Program-made: the position numbers and the translations under genes
Shown here: positions 41,610 to 50,981 of the stretch, in pieces
How positions within the stretch are numbered: the stretch's first letter is position 1
Layout of the letters: each line of letters begins with the position of its first letter
NCBI RefSeq assembly: GCF_024181725.1
Contig: NZ_CP028908.1
Coordinates: forward strand, 3,399,501 to 3,463,500
Direction of reading: 5' to 3'
Length of the DNA stretch: 64,000 bases
Source: Bradyrhizobium sp. WD16
GTDB lineage: Bacteria > Pseudomonadota > Alphaproteobacteria > Rhizobiales > Xanthobacteraceae
The notes under the pieces: generated by a model
The model's input: the letters and a program-made list of their open reading frames with translations, nothing else
Told to the model about the DNA's origin: nothing
Database searches by the model: none

Positions 41610-44561
41610 GTGCTGATCAAGAGAACGCAACGCCAGCGCTCGGACGCCGCCCGCGGCGGAGCCATCGCCAGCACCCTCGCCGAGCAGGCCTCGGGTCTCG
41701 ACCGGCGAACCTTCCTGCGCCGCTCCGGCATCGCCGGCGGCGGCCTCGCCGCGCTGAGCACGCTGCCGCTCGGCGGCGTCCGCAAGGCGGAGGCGGCGGC
41801 CGCGGGGCCGCTCACCTCCGGCGCCACCGTGCGCAAGTCGATCTGCACCCATTGCTCGGTCGGCTGCACCGTCACCGCCGAAGTGCTGAATGGCGTCTGG
41901 ATCGGTCAGGAGCCGAGCTGGGATTCGCCGATCAACCGCGGCTCGCACTGCGCCAAGGGCGCCTCGGTGCGCGAACTGGTGCACAGCGACCGGCGCCTGC
42001 GCTACCCGATGAAGCTCGTCAACGGCCAGTGGACGCGGGTCACCTGGGACGCCGCCATCAACGAGATCGGCGACAAGATCCAGCAGGTCCGCGACAAGTC
42101 GGGAGCCGATTCCGTCTACTGGCTCGGCTCGGCCAAGATGACCAACGAGGGCGCCTACCTGTTCCGCAAGCTCGGCGCGTTCTGGGGCACCAACAACACC
42201 GACCATCAGGCCCGTATCTGTCATTCGACGACCGTCACCGGCGTAGCCAACACCTGGGGCTACGGCGCGATGACCAACTCCATCAACGATATCCGCAACT
42301 CCAAGACCCTGCTGTTCATCGGCAGCAACGCTGCCGAGGCGCATCCGGTCGGCATGCAGCACATGCTCGAATCCAAGGAGCTCAACCGGGCCAACTTCAT
42401 CGTCTTCGATCCACGCATGACCCGCACCGCGGCGCATGCCACCGATTACGTCCGCCTGCGCCCCGGCACCGACATTCCGGTGCTCTACGGCATCATGTGG
42501 CATATCCTCAAGAACGGCTGGGAAGACAAGGAATTCATCCGCCAGCGCGTCTACGGCTTCGATGATCTGCGCAAGGAAGTCGAGAAGTGGACGCCGGACG
42601 AGGTGGAGCGGGTCAGCGGCGTGCCCGGCGCGCAGCTCGAGCGCGTCGCCAAATTGTTTGCCACCGTCAAGCCGGCGACGGTCATCTGGTGCATGGGGCA
42701 GACCCAGCACACGGTCGGTACCGCCAATGTCCGCGCCAGCTGCATCCTGCTGCTGATGACCGGCAATATCGGCCGCTCCGGCGCCGGCGCCAACATCCTG
42801 CGCGGTCACGACAATGTCCAGGGCGCCACCGACGTCGGCCTCGATGTCGTGACGCTGCCGTTCTATTACGGCCTCGCCGAAGGCGCCTGGAAGCATTGGT
42901 CGCGAGTCTGGGAAGTCGACTACAACGATCTGCTGTCGCGCTTCGACGACAAGAAGCAGATGGAGACCCCAGGAATCCCGCTGACGCGCTGGTTCGACGC
43001 GACGCTGCTGCCGAAGGCCGACGTTGCCCAGAAGGACAACGTCAAGGTGATGTTCGTCCAGGGCCACGCCAGCAACTCCATCACGCGCATCCCTGAATCG
43101 CTGAAGGGCCTCAAGGCGCTCGAGCTGCTGGTCGTCGCCGACCCGCATCCGACCACTTGGGCGTCGCTGGCGGTCGAAGCCGGCCGTAAGGACGGCGTCT
43201 ACATCCTGCCGGTCGCGACCCAGTTCGAGTCCAAGGGCTCGCGCGTCGCCACCAACCGCTCGATGCAGTGGGGCGAGCAGATCGTCAAGCCGGTGTTCGA
43301 ATCCAAGGATGACCTCGAGGTCATCTATCTGATGGCCAAAAAGTTCGGTTTCGCCGATCGGATGTTCAAGAACATCAAGGTCGAGAACAATCTTCCCGAG
43401 GCCGAGGATGTGCTGCGGGAAATGAACCGCGGCAGCTGGTCGACCGGCTATTGCGGCCAGTCGCCGGAACGCCTCAAGGCGCACATGCGCAACCAGCACA
43501 AGTTCGACCTGGTCACCATGCGCGCGCCGAAGGACGACCCGGAGATCGGCGGCGACTACTACGGCCTGCCGTGGCCGTGCTGGGGCTCGCCCGAGGTCCG
43601 GCATCCCGGCTCGCCGTTGCTCTACAACAACAATCTCGCGGTGATGGACGGCGGCGGCACCTTCCGTCCGCGTTTCGGCATCGAGCGCGAGGAGAAGCTG
43701 CCGGACGGCACCAGCCGCAAGGTCAGCCTGCTCGCCGACGGCTCCTATTCCAAGGATTCCGAGATCAAGGACGGCTACCCGGAATTCACCCTGGCGAGCC
43801 TGAAGAAGCTCGGCTGGGACAAGGATTTGACCGAGGCGGAAATGGCGGCGATCAACAAGGTCAATCCCGCCAATCCCGACGCGGTGTCGTGGGCGCTCGA
43901 CCTGTCCGGCGGCATCCAGCGCGTCGCCCTGATGCATGGCTGCGTGCCCTACGGCAACGGCAAGGCGCGCATGAACGCCTTCGGCCTGCCGGATCCGATT
44001 CCGGTCCATCGCGAGCCGATCTACACGCCGCGGGTCGATCTCGTGTCGAAATACCCGACGCTGCCCGACGCCAAGCAGTTCCGCCTGCCCAATATCGGCT
44101 TCTCGGTGCAGAAGGCCGCGGTGGAAAAGGGCATCGCCAAGCAGTTCCCGCTGATCCTGTCGTCGGGGCGCCTCGTCGAATACGAGGGCGGCGGCGAAGA
44201 GACGAGGACCAATCCCTGGCTCGCCGAACTGCAGCAGGACATGTTCATCGAGATCAGTCCGGCCGACGCTGCGGAGCGTGGCATCAAGGACGGCGGCTGG
44301 GTCTGGGTCACTGGTGCGGAGAACGGCTCCAGGGCCAGGATGAAGGCGCTGGTCACCGAACGCGTGGGGCGCGGCGTCGCCTGGATGCCGTTTCACTTCG
44401 GCGGCTGGTTCGCGGGCAAGGATCTGCGCGACAATTATCCCAAGGGCACCGATCCCATCGTGCTCGGCGAGAGCGCCAACACCATCACCAGCTACGGTTA
44501 CGATCCGGCCACGGGCATGCAGGAGCCCAAGGTCACCCTCTGTCAGATCGTCGCGGCATAA
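41610..44561 (+). CDS. fdhA: Formate dehydrogenase catalytic (molybdopterin) subunit, Cys type
   Basis: A 983-residue molybdo/tungsto-bis-MGD oxidoreductase. The twin-arginine signal is RRTFLRRSGIAGG at ~32-44. The 4Fe-4S site is C79, C82, C86 and C114. The metal ligand is C204 in ARICHSTTV, so this is a cysteine rather than selenocysteine enzyme, and no UGA readthrough is needed. The family's later motifs are present (MTGNIGRSGAGANILRGHDN, GHASNSI, GWFAGKDL). It oxidises formate to CO2 in the periplasm and passes electrons to the ferredoxin-like and cytochrome b subunits encoded next. It starts at a GTG. Confidence 0.95.
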   Translation: MLIKRTQRQRSDAARGGAIASTLAEQASGLDRRTFLRRSGIAGGGLAALSTLPLGGVRKAEAAAAGPLTSGATVRKSICTHCSVGCTVTAEVLNGVWIGQEPSWDSPINRGSHCAKGASVRELVHSDRRLRYPMKLVNGQWTRVTWDAAINEIGDKIQQVRDKSGADSVYWLGSAKMTNEGAYLFRKLGAFWGTNNTDHQARICHSTTVTGVANTWGYGAMTNSINDIRNSKTLLFIGSNAAEAHPVGMQHMLESKELNRANFIVFDPRMTRTAAHATDYVRLRPGTDIPVLYGIMWHILKNGWEDKEFIRQRVYGFDDLRKEVEKWTPDEVERVSGVPGAQLERVAKLFATVKPATVIWCMGQTQHTVGTANVRASCILLLMTGNIGRSGAGANILRGHDNVQGATDVGLDVVTLPFYYGLAEGAWKHWSRVWEVDYNDLLSRFDDKKQMETPGIPLTRWFDATLLPKADVAQKDNVKVMFVQGHASNSITRIPESLKGLKALELLVVADPHPTTWASLAVEAGRKDGVYILPVATQFESKGSRVATNRSMQWGEQIVKPVFESKDDLEVIYLMAKKFGFADRMFKNIKVENNLPEAEDVLREMNRGSWSTGYCGQSPERLKAHMRNQHKFDLVTMRAPKDDPEIGGDYYGLPWPCWGSPEVRHPGSPLLYNNNLAVMDGGGTFRPRFGIEREEKLPDGTSRKVSLLADGSYSKDSEIKDGYPEFTLASLKKLGWDKDLTEAEMAAINKVNPANPDAVSWALDLSGGIQRVALMHGCVPYGNGKARMNAFGLPDPIPVHREPIYTPRVDLVSKYPTLPDAKQFRLPNIGFSVQKAAVEKGIAKQFPLILSSGRLVEYEGGGEETRTNPWLAELQQDMFIEISPADAAERGIKDGGWVWVTGAENGSRARMKALVTERVGRGVAWMPFHFGGWFAGKDLRDNYPKGTDPIVLGESANTITSYGYDPATGMQEPKVTLCQIVAA

Positions 44562-44573
44562 GGAGCATCCATC

Positions 44574-45170
44574 ATGGCTCGGATGAAATTTCTCTGCGAC
44601 GCCGACCGTTGTATCGAATGCAATGCCTGCGTCACGGCGTGCAAGAACGAGCACGAGGTGCCGTGGGGCATCAATCGTCGCCGCGTCGTCACCCTCAATG
44701 ACGGCAAGCCCGGCGAGCGTTCGATCTCCATGGCCTGCATGCATTGCACCGACGCGCCCTGCGCGGCGGTTTGCCCGGTGAACTGCTTCTACACCACCGC
44801 CGACGCCGTGGTGCTGCACTCCAAGGACCTGTGCATCGGCTGCGGCTACTGCTTCTACGCCTGTCCGTTCGGCGCCCCGCAATATCCCAAGGTCGGCAAT
44901 TTCGGCTCGCGCGGCAAGATGGACAAATGCACCTTCTGCGCGGGCGGTCCCGAGGCCGACGGTAGCAAGGCGGAGTATGAGAAATACGGCGCCAACCGAC
45001 TCGCCGAAGGCAAGCTGCCGCTGTGCGCCGAGATGTGCTCGACCAAGTCGCTGCTCGCCGGCGATAGCGAGATCATCGCCCAGATCTACAAGGAGCGCGT
45101 GACGCGGCGCGGCTACGGTTCGGGCGCCTGGGGCTGGAAGACGGCCTATCGCGAGACGATCGCGTCGTGA
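44574..45170 (+). CDS. fdhB: Formate dehydrogenase iron-sulfur subunit
   Basis: A 198-residue four-cluster ferredoxin-like subunit: CIECNACVTACKNEH, CMHCTDAPCAAVCP, CIGCGYCFYACPFGAPQ and a C-terminal set (CTFC ... CAEMC). It links the catalytic subunit to the membrane cytochrome. It has no signal of its own and is probably co-exported with the catalytic subunit. It begins 12 bp after fdhA. Confidence 0.94.
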   Translation: MARMKFLCDADRCIECNACVTACKNEHEVPWGINRRRVVTLNDGKPGERSISMACMHCTDAPCAAVCPVNCFYTTADAVVLHSKDLCIGCGYCFYACPFGAPQYPKVGNFGSRGKMDKCTFCAGGPEADGSKAEYEKYGANRLAEGKLPLCAEMCSTKSLLAGDSEIIAQIYKERVTRRGYGSGAWGWKTAYRETIAS

Positions 45171-45214
45171 TCGCGCGGTCGGGATCGGCGCGTCAAGCAT
45201 CGAGGAGGAGCCTC

Positions 45215-46231
45215 ATGACGGGTTTTGGGAAATACGTCCGCTATGCGGTCGGCCTATGGGCGCTCGTGCTGATGATCGCGCTGTCCTCACCATCGGTCGC
45301 GCAGCAGGCGCCGATCAATCCGACCGCCAGCTCGGTCAAGGAGCAGCAGCTGCTGCAGGAGCTCGATCGTATCCAGGGTCGCGTCACCATCCCCGATCAG
45401 CGCTCGCGGGTGCTGGAGCAGCCGGCCGGCCGCGACTGGCGCGAGTTCCGGACGGTGACGCTGCGATGGACCGGCGCCCTTGCCATCCTCGGCATGTTCG
45501 TCGTCCTGGTGATCTTCTATCTGATCCGCGGCAGGATCCGCATCGAGGCCGGCCTCTCGGGTATCAAGATCGTTCGCTTCAACGGCTTCGAACGCTTCGT
45601 GCACTGGATGACCGCCACCTGCTTCCTGGTGCTGGCGGTCTCCGGGTTGAACGTGACCTTCGGCCGGCCGCTGCTGCTGCCGCTGATCGGTTTCGAGGCG
45701 TTCTCGGAATGGTCGCAATGGGCGAAATACGCCCACAACTATCTCAGCTTTCCTTTCACCATCGGGGTGGTGCTGATCTTCCTGATGTGGATCGCCGGCA
45801 ACATTCCCGTCAAGGCCGACATCGATTGGCTCAAGAAGGGCGGTGGCCTGTTTGGTCATGAACATCCGCCGGCGCCGCGCTTCAATGCCGGCCAGAAGGG
45901 CATCTACTGGATCGTGGTGCTGGGCGGCGGCCTCGCCGCGGCGTCCGGTTATCAGCTGATGTTCCCGTTCTACATCACCGGAATCGAGGGCATGCAGCTT
46001 GCCCAGATCGTCCACGCGGTGGTCGCGGTGCTGTTCATCGCGGTGATGCTGGCGCACATCTATATCGGCTCGATCGGCATGGAAGGCGCGTTCGAGGCGA
46101 TGGGCTCCGGCGAGGTCGATCTCAGCTGGGCGCGCGAGCATCACAAGCTGTGGCTCGACGAGGAGCAGGCCCGCCAGGCGTCCGCCGGCAAGTCCGGCTC
46201 GCCGCCGCCGATGGCGGCGCCCGCCGAATAA
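45215..46231 (+). CDS. Formate dehydrogenase cytochrome b subunit (gamma)
   Basis: A 338-residue membrane protein. A signal-like N-terminus and a periplasmic stretch are followed by four to five transmembrane segments with histidines suited to haem b (FERFVHWMTATCFLVLAVSG, YAHNYLSF, IVHAVVAVLFIAVMLAHIY), as in FdnI/FdoI. The start is taken at ATG 45215 behind a strong GAGGAGGAG site. It delivers electrons to quinone. The tail after the last segment is rich in Ala/Pro. Confidence 0.92.
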   Translation: MTGFGKYVRYAVGLWALVLMIALSSPSVAQQAPINPTASSVKEQQLLQELDRIQGRVTIPDQRSRVLEQPAGRDWREFRTVTLRWTGALAILGMFVVLVIFYLIRGRIRIEAGLSGIKIVRFNGFERFVHWMTATCFLVLAVSGLNVTFGRPLLLPLIGFEAFSEWSQWAKYAHNYLSFPFTIGVVLIFLMWIAGNIPVKADIDWLKKGGGLFGHEHPPAPRFNAGQKGIYWIVVLGGGLAAASGYQLMFPFYITGIEGMQLAQIVHAVVAVLFIAVMLAHIYIGSIGMEGAFEAMGSGEVDLSWAREHHKLWLDEEQARQASAGKSGSPPPMAAPAE

Positions 46232-46306
46232 GGAATGCGTGAAGAACTGGACGGCGGCGGGCCGCGCGCTTCGCGAAGGCCGCCGGGGCGTGATGGGGTG
46301 ATCAAG

Positions 46307-46429
46307 ATGAAAGCGTTTCTCCTGGCCTGCCTGTGTGCGATCGCCCTTGCGGTTGTCGCGGCGGGCGTGCTCAACGGCGTACAGAAGCCGGCGGCGCAGG
46401 CATTCGCCACCACCGGCGTGCGTCTGTAG
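46307..46429 (+). CDS. 40-residue single-pass membrane protein of the formate dehydrogenase operon
   Basis: MKAFLLACLCAIALAVVAAG is a transmembrane helix or uncleaved signal, followed by VLNGVQKPAAQAFATTGVRL. It follows the cytochrome b gene by 75 bp on the same strand. Its size and position suggest a small stabilising subunit, but nothing in the sequence proves this. Confidence 0.65.
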   Translation: MKAFLLACLCAIALAVVAAGVLNGVQKPAAQAFATTGVRL

Positions 46430-46823
46430 GACGAGTGGGCGAGATCGAAGGCCGGCTGGCGGCGTTGGATCTCTCGCTGCCGCAAACCCTTCGTCATAAT
46501 ACCCTCCGGCGTCGTCAGGCGACGTCGCGCCCGCCATGTTGCCCATCAACGACTGCGCGGTGTCCATTATCGCCGAGACGGTTTCGCCGTAGCTCTTCAG
46601 GTACGCCTCCAATCGGCCGAGTTGGTCTGCGTCTCGCCGGGCTCGCCCGTGTTCATCCGGCCGGCGGTTCTTTGGCACCGCCGTCGTCCAAGCCTGTCCT
46701 CGTCTTGGAACCTTTTGGCGTTCCGGGCGGCCTTGTGAGCGTCGAGTCCACTTTGGGATCGGCATGAGGTGATGACCGCGAGGTCGGGGCAGCGCCGTGG
46801 CGGCTCGTGACAGCGTCGCCCGG
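46430..46823. other. Gene-poor stretch after the formate dehydrogenase operon
   Basis: No convincing gene. On the minus strand around 46510-46640 a frame reads RLEAYLKSYGETVSAIMDTA followed by QSLMGNMAGAT, which looks like part of a helical protein. It has no clear start or end and may be a relic. Confidence 0.4.
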
Positions 46824-47069
46824 TCAGCCTTGCTTTTGCTCGAAGCTGACGGCGATGTCGCCGTTGGCGGACAGCCGGACTTTGCCGTCCTCGATGTCCG
46901 CGATCAGTCCGGCGTCGATGAAGTGATGATGACCTTCATGGCGTCCTTGGCCGCTGCTGGCCTTGGTCAGCTTGATGCGGCGGCCCTCGACCCGGTCGAC
47001 GGTGCCGACATGGACGCCGTCGGCGCCGATCACTTCCATATGTTCCTTGATGTCTTTGATATTCACCAT
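46824..47069 (-). CDS. DUF2171 (PRC-barrel-like) small protein
   Basis: An 81-residue protein, MVNIKDIKEHMEVIGADGVH, with VGTVDRVEGRRIKLTKAS and HHHFIDAGLIADIEDGKVRL, typical of DUF2171, a short beta-barrel family often linked to stress. It starts at ATG 47069. Its role is unknown. Confidence 0.82.
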   Translation of the reverse strand: MVNIKDIKEHMEVIGADGVHVGTVDRVEGRRIKLTKASSGQGRHEGHHHFIDAGLIADIEDGKVRLSANGDIAVSFEQKQG

Positions 47070-47185
47070 GGCACGGTCCTCGCAATGCTCGGGGACTGAT
47101 CCAATGCAGGCGATCGACAGCGGTTCATGGGCGAGGCAGGCCAGCCAGGGCTGGTCTACTCCGGCAGCCATCATCGCATGACACT

Positions 47186-47617
47186 TCAGTTTCCGGTCCG
47201 CGCCTCATTGTTCGGCCACAGGCCGGGAGTCGCCAGCTCAACGAGGTGCTGGTCCGGATCACGAAAATAGATGCTGTGCGCGCCTCGCAGCCAGTGGACG
47301 CGGCTTTCGATCATGATTCCCTGGCTCGCGATGTGCTGTTCCCAGGCTTGCAGGGCTTCGGCGGCGATGGCAAAGGCCAGATGCAGCGGGCCCTCACCAT
47401 CATGGCCCGGGATTCGGCCGCCCGCCAGCTGCGCTCCTTCGCGCGAGGCGCCACGCCTGAATACCAGCAGGACGCCGCCGCGACCGGCGTCATAGGCGCT
47501 CATGCGCTCGTCCTCGTACATTGCCGCGAGACCGAGTTGCTGGCCATAAAATCGACGCGCCCGTGCAAGGTCGTCGACATAGATCGCCGTCTCCAGCACG
47601 CCATTGAGATCGGGCAT
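47186..47617 (-). CDS. VOC-family (glyoxalase/bleomycin resistance fold) protein
   Basis: A 143-residue protein with two beta-alpha-beta-beta-beta units: LETAIYVDDLARARRFYGQQ at the start, and HSIYFRDPDQHLVELATPG at the end with the usual metal-binding Glu. Histidines in GPLHLAF and the second half would complete the metal site. The substrate is unknown. Confidence 0.88.
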   Translation of the reverse strand: MPDLNGVLETAIYVDDLARARRFYGQQLGLAAMYEDERMSAYDAGRGGVLLVFRRGASREGAQLAGGRIPGHDGEGPLHLAFAIAAEALQAWEQHIASQGIMIESRVHWLRGAHSIYFRDPDQHLVELATPGLWPNNEARTGN

Positions 47618-47883
47618 TCGCGTGATCCTTCAATCGTGACCAGTTTGTGCCCGCCGGCGGGCCGGGCGCAAGCCTGAACCCGACTTGCGCGTGGCCCCTC
47701 AGCGCGAGGCGGCGCTGCCCGAGGTCGCCCGTCTGTTGGACGCGGCGCTTGGCCGGGCGCTGCAGCGCACTTGAAATCATCATAGTTTGATATGTATTAA
47801 CCATCGCGGCTGCCATTTCGGGTGTCCGCCGGACCTTGACGGACATCAAGGCGGGAACTCGCAGCGCCGGCCATCTTTCCACC

Positions 47884-48195
47884 ATGGCATTTTACCGTTT
47901 TCAACTCCGTGACCCCATCGAACCCATCGACGGGCCCGGCCACGATGGCGCGGCTGTTGCCGACGACCTCGAGGCGACGGTGTTCGCCGCCGGCGTCATT
48001 CAACGCATGCTGCTGGAGCGGCCGCATTTGCCGCGGCACTGGGTCCTCGCCATCACCTGCGAGGGGCGCGAGGTGGGAGCGCTGACCCTTGAAGCGGGAT
48101 GCCGCTTCGTTTTGCACTGGAACGGGATCCCGATGGAGATCGGCTACGAGGACGACGTGGTCCTCGGGCCGGGAGCAGCGCGGCCGCGGCTCTGA
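47884..48195 (+). CDS. DUF6894-like hypothetical protein
   Basis: A 103-residue protein starting MAFYRFQLRDPIEPIDGPGH. The pattern of a short strand, a helix (AAVADDLEATVFAAGVIQRM) and two late strands (WVLAITCEGREVGALTLEA) resembles the DUF6894 proteins common in Rhizobiales. A start 48 bp earlier (47836) is also open. No function can be given. Confidence 0.55.
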   Translation: MAFYRFQLRDPIEPIDGPGHDGAAVADDLEATVFAAGVIQRMLLERPHLPRHWVLAITCEGREVGALTLEAGCRFVLHWNGIPMEIGYEDDVVLGPGAARPRL

Positions 48196-48246
48196 GCCGG
48201 TCTCCGATGCTCCAGCATTGCAGCATTCCTGCAAACAGGTAACACA

Positions 48247-48564
48247 CTATCGGCAGGGATGCCGACGGCGGTCCTGGCCGCGATAGGCGGCCGCATTCAT
48301 CGCGCAATCAAGGCTGAGCGGGCCGTCATAGGTGGCGATGGTTCCCGGCAGGGGCCCCGGGCCGTAATTGTGCAAAAAATTCATCCCGATGGTCCGCTGC
48401 ACCCAGCCGATACCGTGGCGGCCAATCACGTAGCGATGATGATGGTGGCTGACGTGAACCCGAAGAGTCCGGGCGGCGGCCGTGGGACTGAGATCGGCGG
48501 CGTTGGCCGGCGGTGCAGTCCCAACCAGGATGATGCTCAGCAGAGCAATGGCTGGTCGTGGCAT
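48247..48564 (-). CDS. Small secreted hypothetical protein
   Basis: A 105-residue protein with a clear signal peptide (MPRPAIALLSIILVGTAPPA, cleaved near NAA-DL), a His-run (SHHHHRY) and RTIGMNFLHNYGPGPLPGTI. The start at 48564 has GGGAGG upstream. No family is recognised. Confidence 0.65.
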   Translation of the reverse strand: MPRPAIALLSIILVGTAPPANAADLSPTAAARTLRVHVSHHHHRYVIGRHGIGWVQRTIGMNFLHNYGPGPLPGTIATYDGPLSLDCAMNAAAYRGQDRRRHPCR

Positions 48565-48630
48565 GGGACCTCCCGATCCAGTGGGCATCGAGAGGAACGT
48601 TCCAAGGGGAACAAAGGTTCCGGCCGGCTG

Positions 48631-48708
48631 CTAGTGTGGCGTCTCGCAATTGCCTATGCCCTTCGCGGCAAGCCCCTGTAGGCAATTGCGAGACATAAGC
48701 CGCACTAG
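48631..48708. repeat. CTAG-bounded palindrome, family D (copy 1)
   Basis: A 78-bp palindrome with ends CTAGTGTGGC and GCCGCACTAG. The stem GTCTCGCAATTGCCTA pairs with TAGGCAATTGCGAGAC. A 13-bp linker CTTTTTGATTTTG joins it to the family C palindrome at 48722. Confidence 0.88.
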
Positions 48709-48721
48709 CTTTTTGATTTTG

Positions 48722-48796
48722 CTAGTGTCCTGATGTCTCCGAATTACCGTGCGAGGGTGAGGCAAATGAAGCGGTAATTCGGAGACAGGACACTAG
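48722..48796. repeat. CTAG-bounded palindrome, family C (copy 1)
   Basis: A 75-bp palindrome with ends CTAGTGTCC and GGACACTAG. The stem GTCTCCGAATTACCG pairs with CGGTAATTCGGAGAC. It is the right half of a 166-bp D-C composite that also occurs at 59890 and, inverted, at 61745. It ends 3 bp from the stop codon of the small gene at 48800. Confidence 0.88.
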
Positions 48797-48799
48797 CGA

Positions 48800-48907
48800 T
48801 CAATAGCCGATCAGCGCCAGCGCCACCCAGGCTGCCATGCTGACCGGCACGCCAATCATGGCGGCGCCGAGCGAATAGAGCGAGACCTTCAAGCCTTTCT
48901 GGATCAT
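48800..48907 (-). CDS. 35-residue membrane protein
   Basis: MIQKGLKVSLYSLGAAMIGV followed by PVSMAAWVALALIGY: one transmembrane helix preceded by a positive N-terminus, with AAGGGGC upstream. The stop codon lies 3 bp from a CTAG palindrome. It is too short for family assignment. Confidence 0.6.
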   Translation of the reverse strand: MIQKGLKVSLYSLGAAMIGVPVSMAAWVALALIGY

Positions 48908-49080
48908 TGTTTTGCCCCTTCAGCAATGGGGTTGTCTTTAGCTTGATCCGCTGCGACCGCAATGTGAATCCTGATTTAACCTAACCGCGCCGGCAACCAT
49001 TTGCGGATCAATTGCGCGGCGCGGTTTAACGCATAGTTCATCGCCGATGCTTTGACCGCGGTGATGGTCGAGAGGTGAGG

Positions 49081-50424
49081 ATGCCGATGTCGCCGCGCCG
49101 CACGCTTCTCCTGACAAGCGCATGCCTGATGGCGGCGCTGTCCGCCGTCACGGCCCAGACGCTCACCGGGCCTTCCGCGTTCGGTGACTGGCGTGCCGAC
49201 AAGCCGGGCCGGTCCCGGCACATCCAGGTCGATGACCTGCCGCGTCCCGGTGCAACGCGCTCGGCCAGCAACACCCCGCGCATCGTGCGGCGCCCGGCGG
49301 CGGCGCTGCCGGATGTGCCGGAGGGTTTCAAAGCCGAACTTTTCGCCGAGGGGCTCAGCGGGCCGCGCCTGATGCGGGTTGCGCCCAACGGCGACATCTT
49401 CGTCGCCGAAACCTACGCCGGCCGGATCCGGGTGCTGCGCGCGGCAGATGGGGCGACCAAGGCGGCCTTGAAACAGGATTTCGCCAGCGGACTGGACCGG
49501 CCCTTCGGCATGGCCTTCTTTCCGAGCGGGCCCAATCCACGGTTCCTCTACGTGGCGACACCGCGCGCAGTGCTGCGCTTTCCCTATGCGCCGGGTGATG
49601 TGGCCGCCCGTGGCGAGCCGCAGCGCGTCGTCGGCGACCTGCCGCAAGGCGCGGGGCACTGGACCCGCGATATCGTCTTTGCCCGCGACGACACCCTGAT
49701 GCTGGTGTCGGTCGGCAGCGCTGGCAACGACGGCGAAGGCATGGGCGAGGCGCCGGGGTGGCGCGAGGATTTCGTCGCCCGGCACCCGCTTGGTGCAAGC
49801 TGGGGGTCGGAAACCGATCGGGCTGCCGTGCTGGCTTTCGATCCAGAAGGAGGAGGGCGGCACCTGTTCGCCACGGGAATCCGCAACTGTGTCGGCATGG
49901 CGGTGAGTTCGGTCAAAGGCGACGTCTGGTGCTCGGTGAACGAGCGTGACGGGCTGGGCGACGATCTGGTGCCGGATTATGTCACGCGGGTGCGCGAGGG
50001 CGCGTTCTATGGCTGGCCATGGTACTACATAGGATCTCATGCCGACCCGCATCATGCCGGGGCTCGGCCCGACCTCGCCGACAAGGTCACCGTACCCGAC
50101 GTGTTGATCCAGGCTCATTCGGCCTCGATGGAGATGGCGTTCTATGAGGCGAGCGCGTTTCCTCCTGCCTATCGCGGTGATGCCTTCGTCGCCGAGCACG
50201 GCTCCTGGAATCGCTCGAAGCGGACCGGCTACAAGGTGATCCGCGTCCGCACGAAGGACGGCGTGCCCACTGGCGAATACGAGGACTTCGCGACCGGTTT
50301 TGTCCTCAACGATGCAGAAGTCTGGGGGCGGCCGGTCGGCATTGCCGTGGCCCATGACGGAGCGCTCCTCGTCTCGGAGGATGCGAGCGGCACGATCTGG
50401 CGGATCAGTTACGTCGGCAAGTGA
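49081..50424 (+). CDS. Sorbosone/glucose dehydrogenase-like beta-propeller protein
   Basis: A ~447-residue exported six-bladed propeller of the glucose/sorbosone dehydrogenase family. A signal peptide (LLLTSACLMAALSAVTAQT) is followed by LFAEGLSGPRLMRVAPNGDI, RPFGMAFFPSG, GHWTRDIVFARDDTLMLVSV, HPLGASWGSETDRAAV and FVAEHGSWNRSKRTGYKV. These enzymes oxidise sugars in the periplasm, usually with PQQ. No cytochrome domain is present. Starts at 49075 (GTG), 49081 and 49087 are all possible. Confidence 0.85.
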   Translation: MPMSPRRTLLLTSACLMAALSAVTAQTLTGPSAFGDWRADKPGRSRHIQVDDLPRPGATRSASNTPRIVRRPAAALPDVPEGFKAELFAEGLSGPRLMRVAPNGDIFVAETYAGRIRVLRAADGATKAALKQDFASGLDRPFGMAFFPSGPNPRFLYVATPRAVLRFPYAPGDVAARGEPQRVVGDLPQGAGHWTRDIVFARDDTLMLVSVGSAGNDGEGMGEAPGWREDFVARHPLGASWGSETDRAAVLAFDPEGGGRHLFATGIRNCVGMAVSSVKGDVWCSVNERDGLGDDLVPDYVTRVREGAFYGWPWYYIGSHADPHHAGARPDLADKVTVPDVLIQAHSASMEMAFYEASAFPPAYRGDAFVAEHGSWNRSKRTGYKVIRVRTKDGVPTGEYEDFATGFVLNDAEVWGRPVGIAVAHDGALLVSEDASGTIWRISYVGK

Positions 50425-50545
50425 TCCAAAGACGGCAAGTGACGCAGAGGGGGCTCGCTGCGATCGGATCGGGTGCAGGCGGGATCTTTCCATCAGCCTT
50501 CCGGGAGCGCCTGGAACGGGACCTGCCGGGCAGCGTTGGTTCAAC

Positions 50546-50785
50546 ATGACGGTCGCCATCCTGTTCGGAATTCCAGATGCCAAGGTGATCGAAGACGCGT
50601 ACAACATCGCGTGGGATTACCTGTTGCGCTCGGGCCAGATCGCCAACGAGAGTCGGAGCCATCTCCTGCTGTCGGAAGCAATCGTCCATTTGCTCGAGAG
50701 GGGTGAGCGTCATCCGTTGCGCCTCGCCAACAAGGCGATTGCCGCCTATGAGCGCCATTTAGCGGACCTGATTTTGGATCTCTGA
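50546..50785 (+). CDS. Small helical hypothetical protein
   Basis: A 79-residue protein, MTVAILFGIPDAKVIEDAYN, largely helical (AWDYLLRSGQIANE, SHLLLSEAIVHLLERGERHP). It resembles short conserved proteins in Bradyrhizobium-type genomes, but I cannot name a family. Confidence 0.6.
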   Translation: MTVAILFGIPDAKVIEDAYNIAWDYLLRSGQIANESRSHLLLSEAIVHLLERGERHPLRLANKAIAAYERHLADLILDL

Positions 50786-50861
50786 GGATCTATAGAATGT
50801 TGAGATTTTCGATTTCTGAATTCGGGTCACCCGGATCATGCGAGGCCGGCGGATCGCGGCT

Positions 50862-50963
50862 GGAGCATGATCCACAAAAGTAGACGCCGGTTTTCCGATG
50901 AGATCATGCTCCGTCAAAAAAAATGAGGGCGCGACGGCGCTTCAATTTGAAGCTATCGCGCTC
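50862..50963. repeat. Two-palindrome element, GAGCATGATC type (copy 1)
   Basis: GGAGCATGATC pairs with GATCATGCTCC. A linker with a run of A follows, and then a second palindrome built around CTTCAATTTGAAG and ending GCTATCGCGCTC. It is the same arrangement as the copy at 51398, with more changes in the second palindrome. Repeats with the first palindrome are widespread in Bradyrhizobium-type genomes. Confidence 0.8.
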
Positions 50964-50981
50964 TTGCATGCCCAATTCGTC

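Noticed and set aside
41586-45200. A 1,204-codon open frame on the minus strand opposite fdhA and fdhB
   Set aside because: It is the shadow of high-GC codon usage in the real genes. The protein has no recognisable domain, while the plus strand encodes complete well-known enzymes.
46441-46765. Minus-strand frame containing RLEAYLKSYGETVSAIMDTA
   Set aside because: It looks partly protein-like but lacks a clear start and runs into sequence antisense to the cytochrome b gene, so I list the stretch only as a possible relic.
47652-47773. Plus-strand fragment ending AALPEVARLLDAALGRALQR
   Set aside because: It could be the last ~35 codons of a lost gene, but it has no start and is too short to support.
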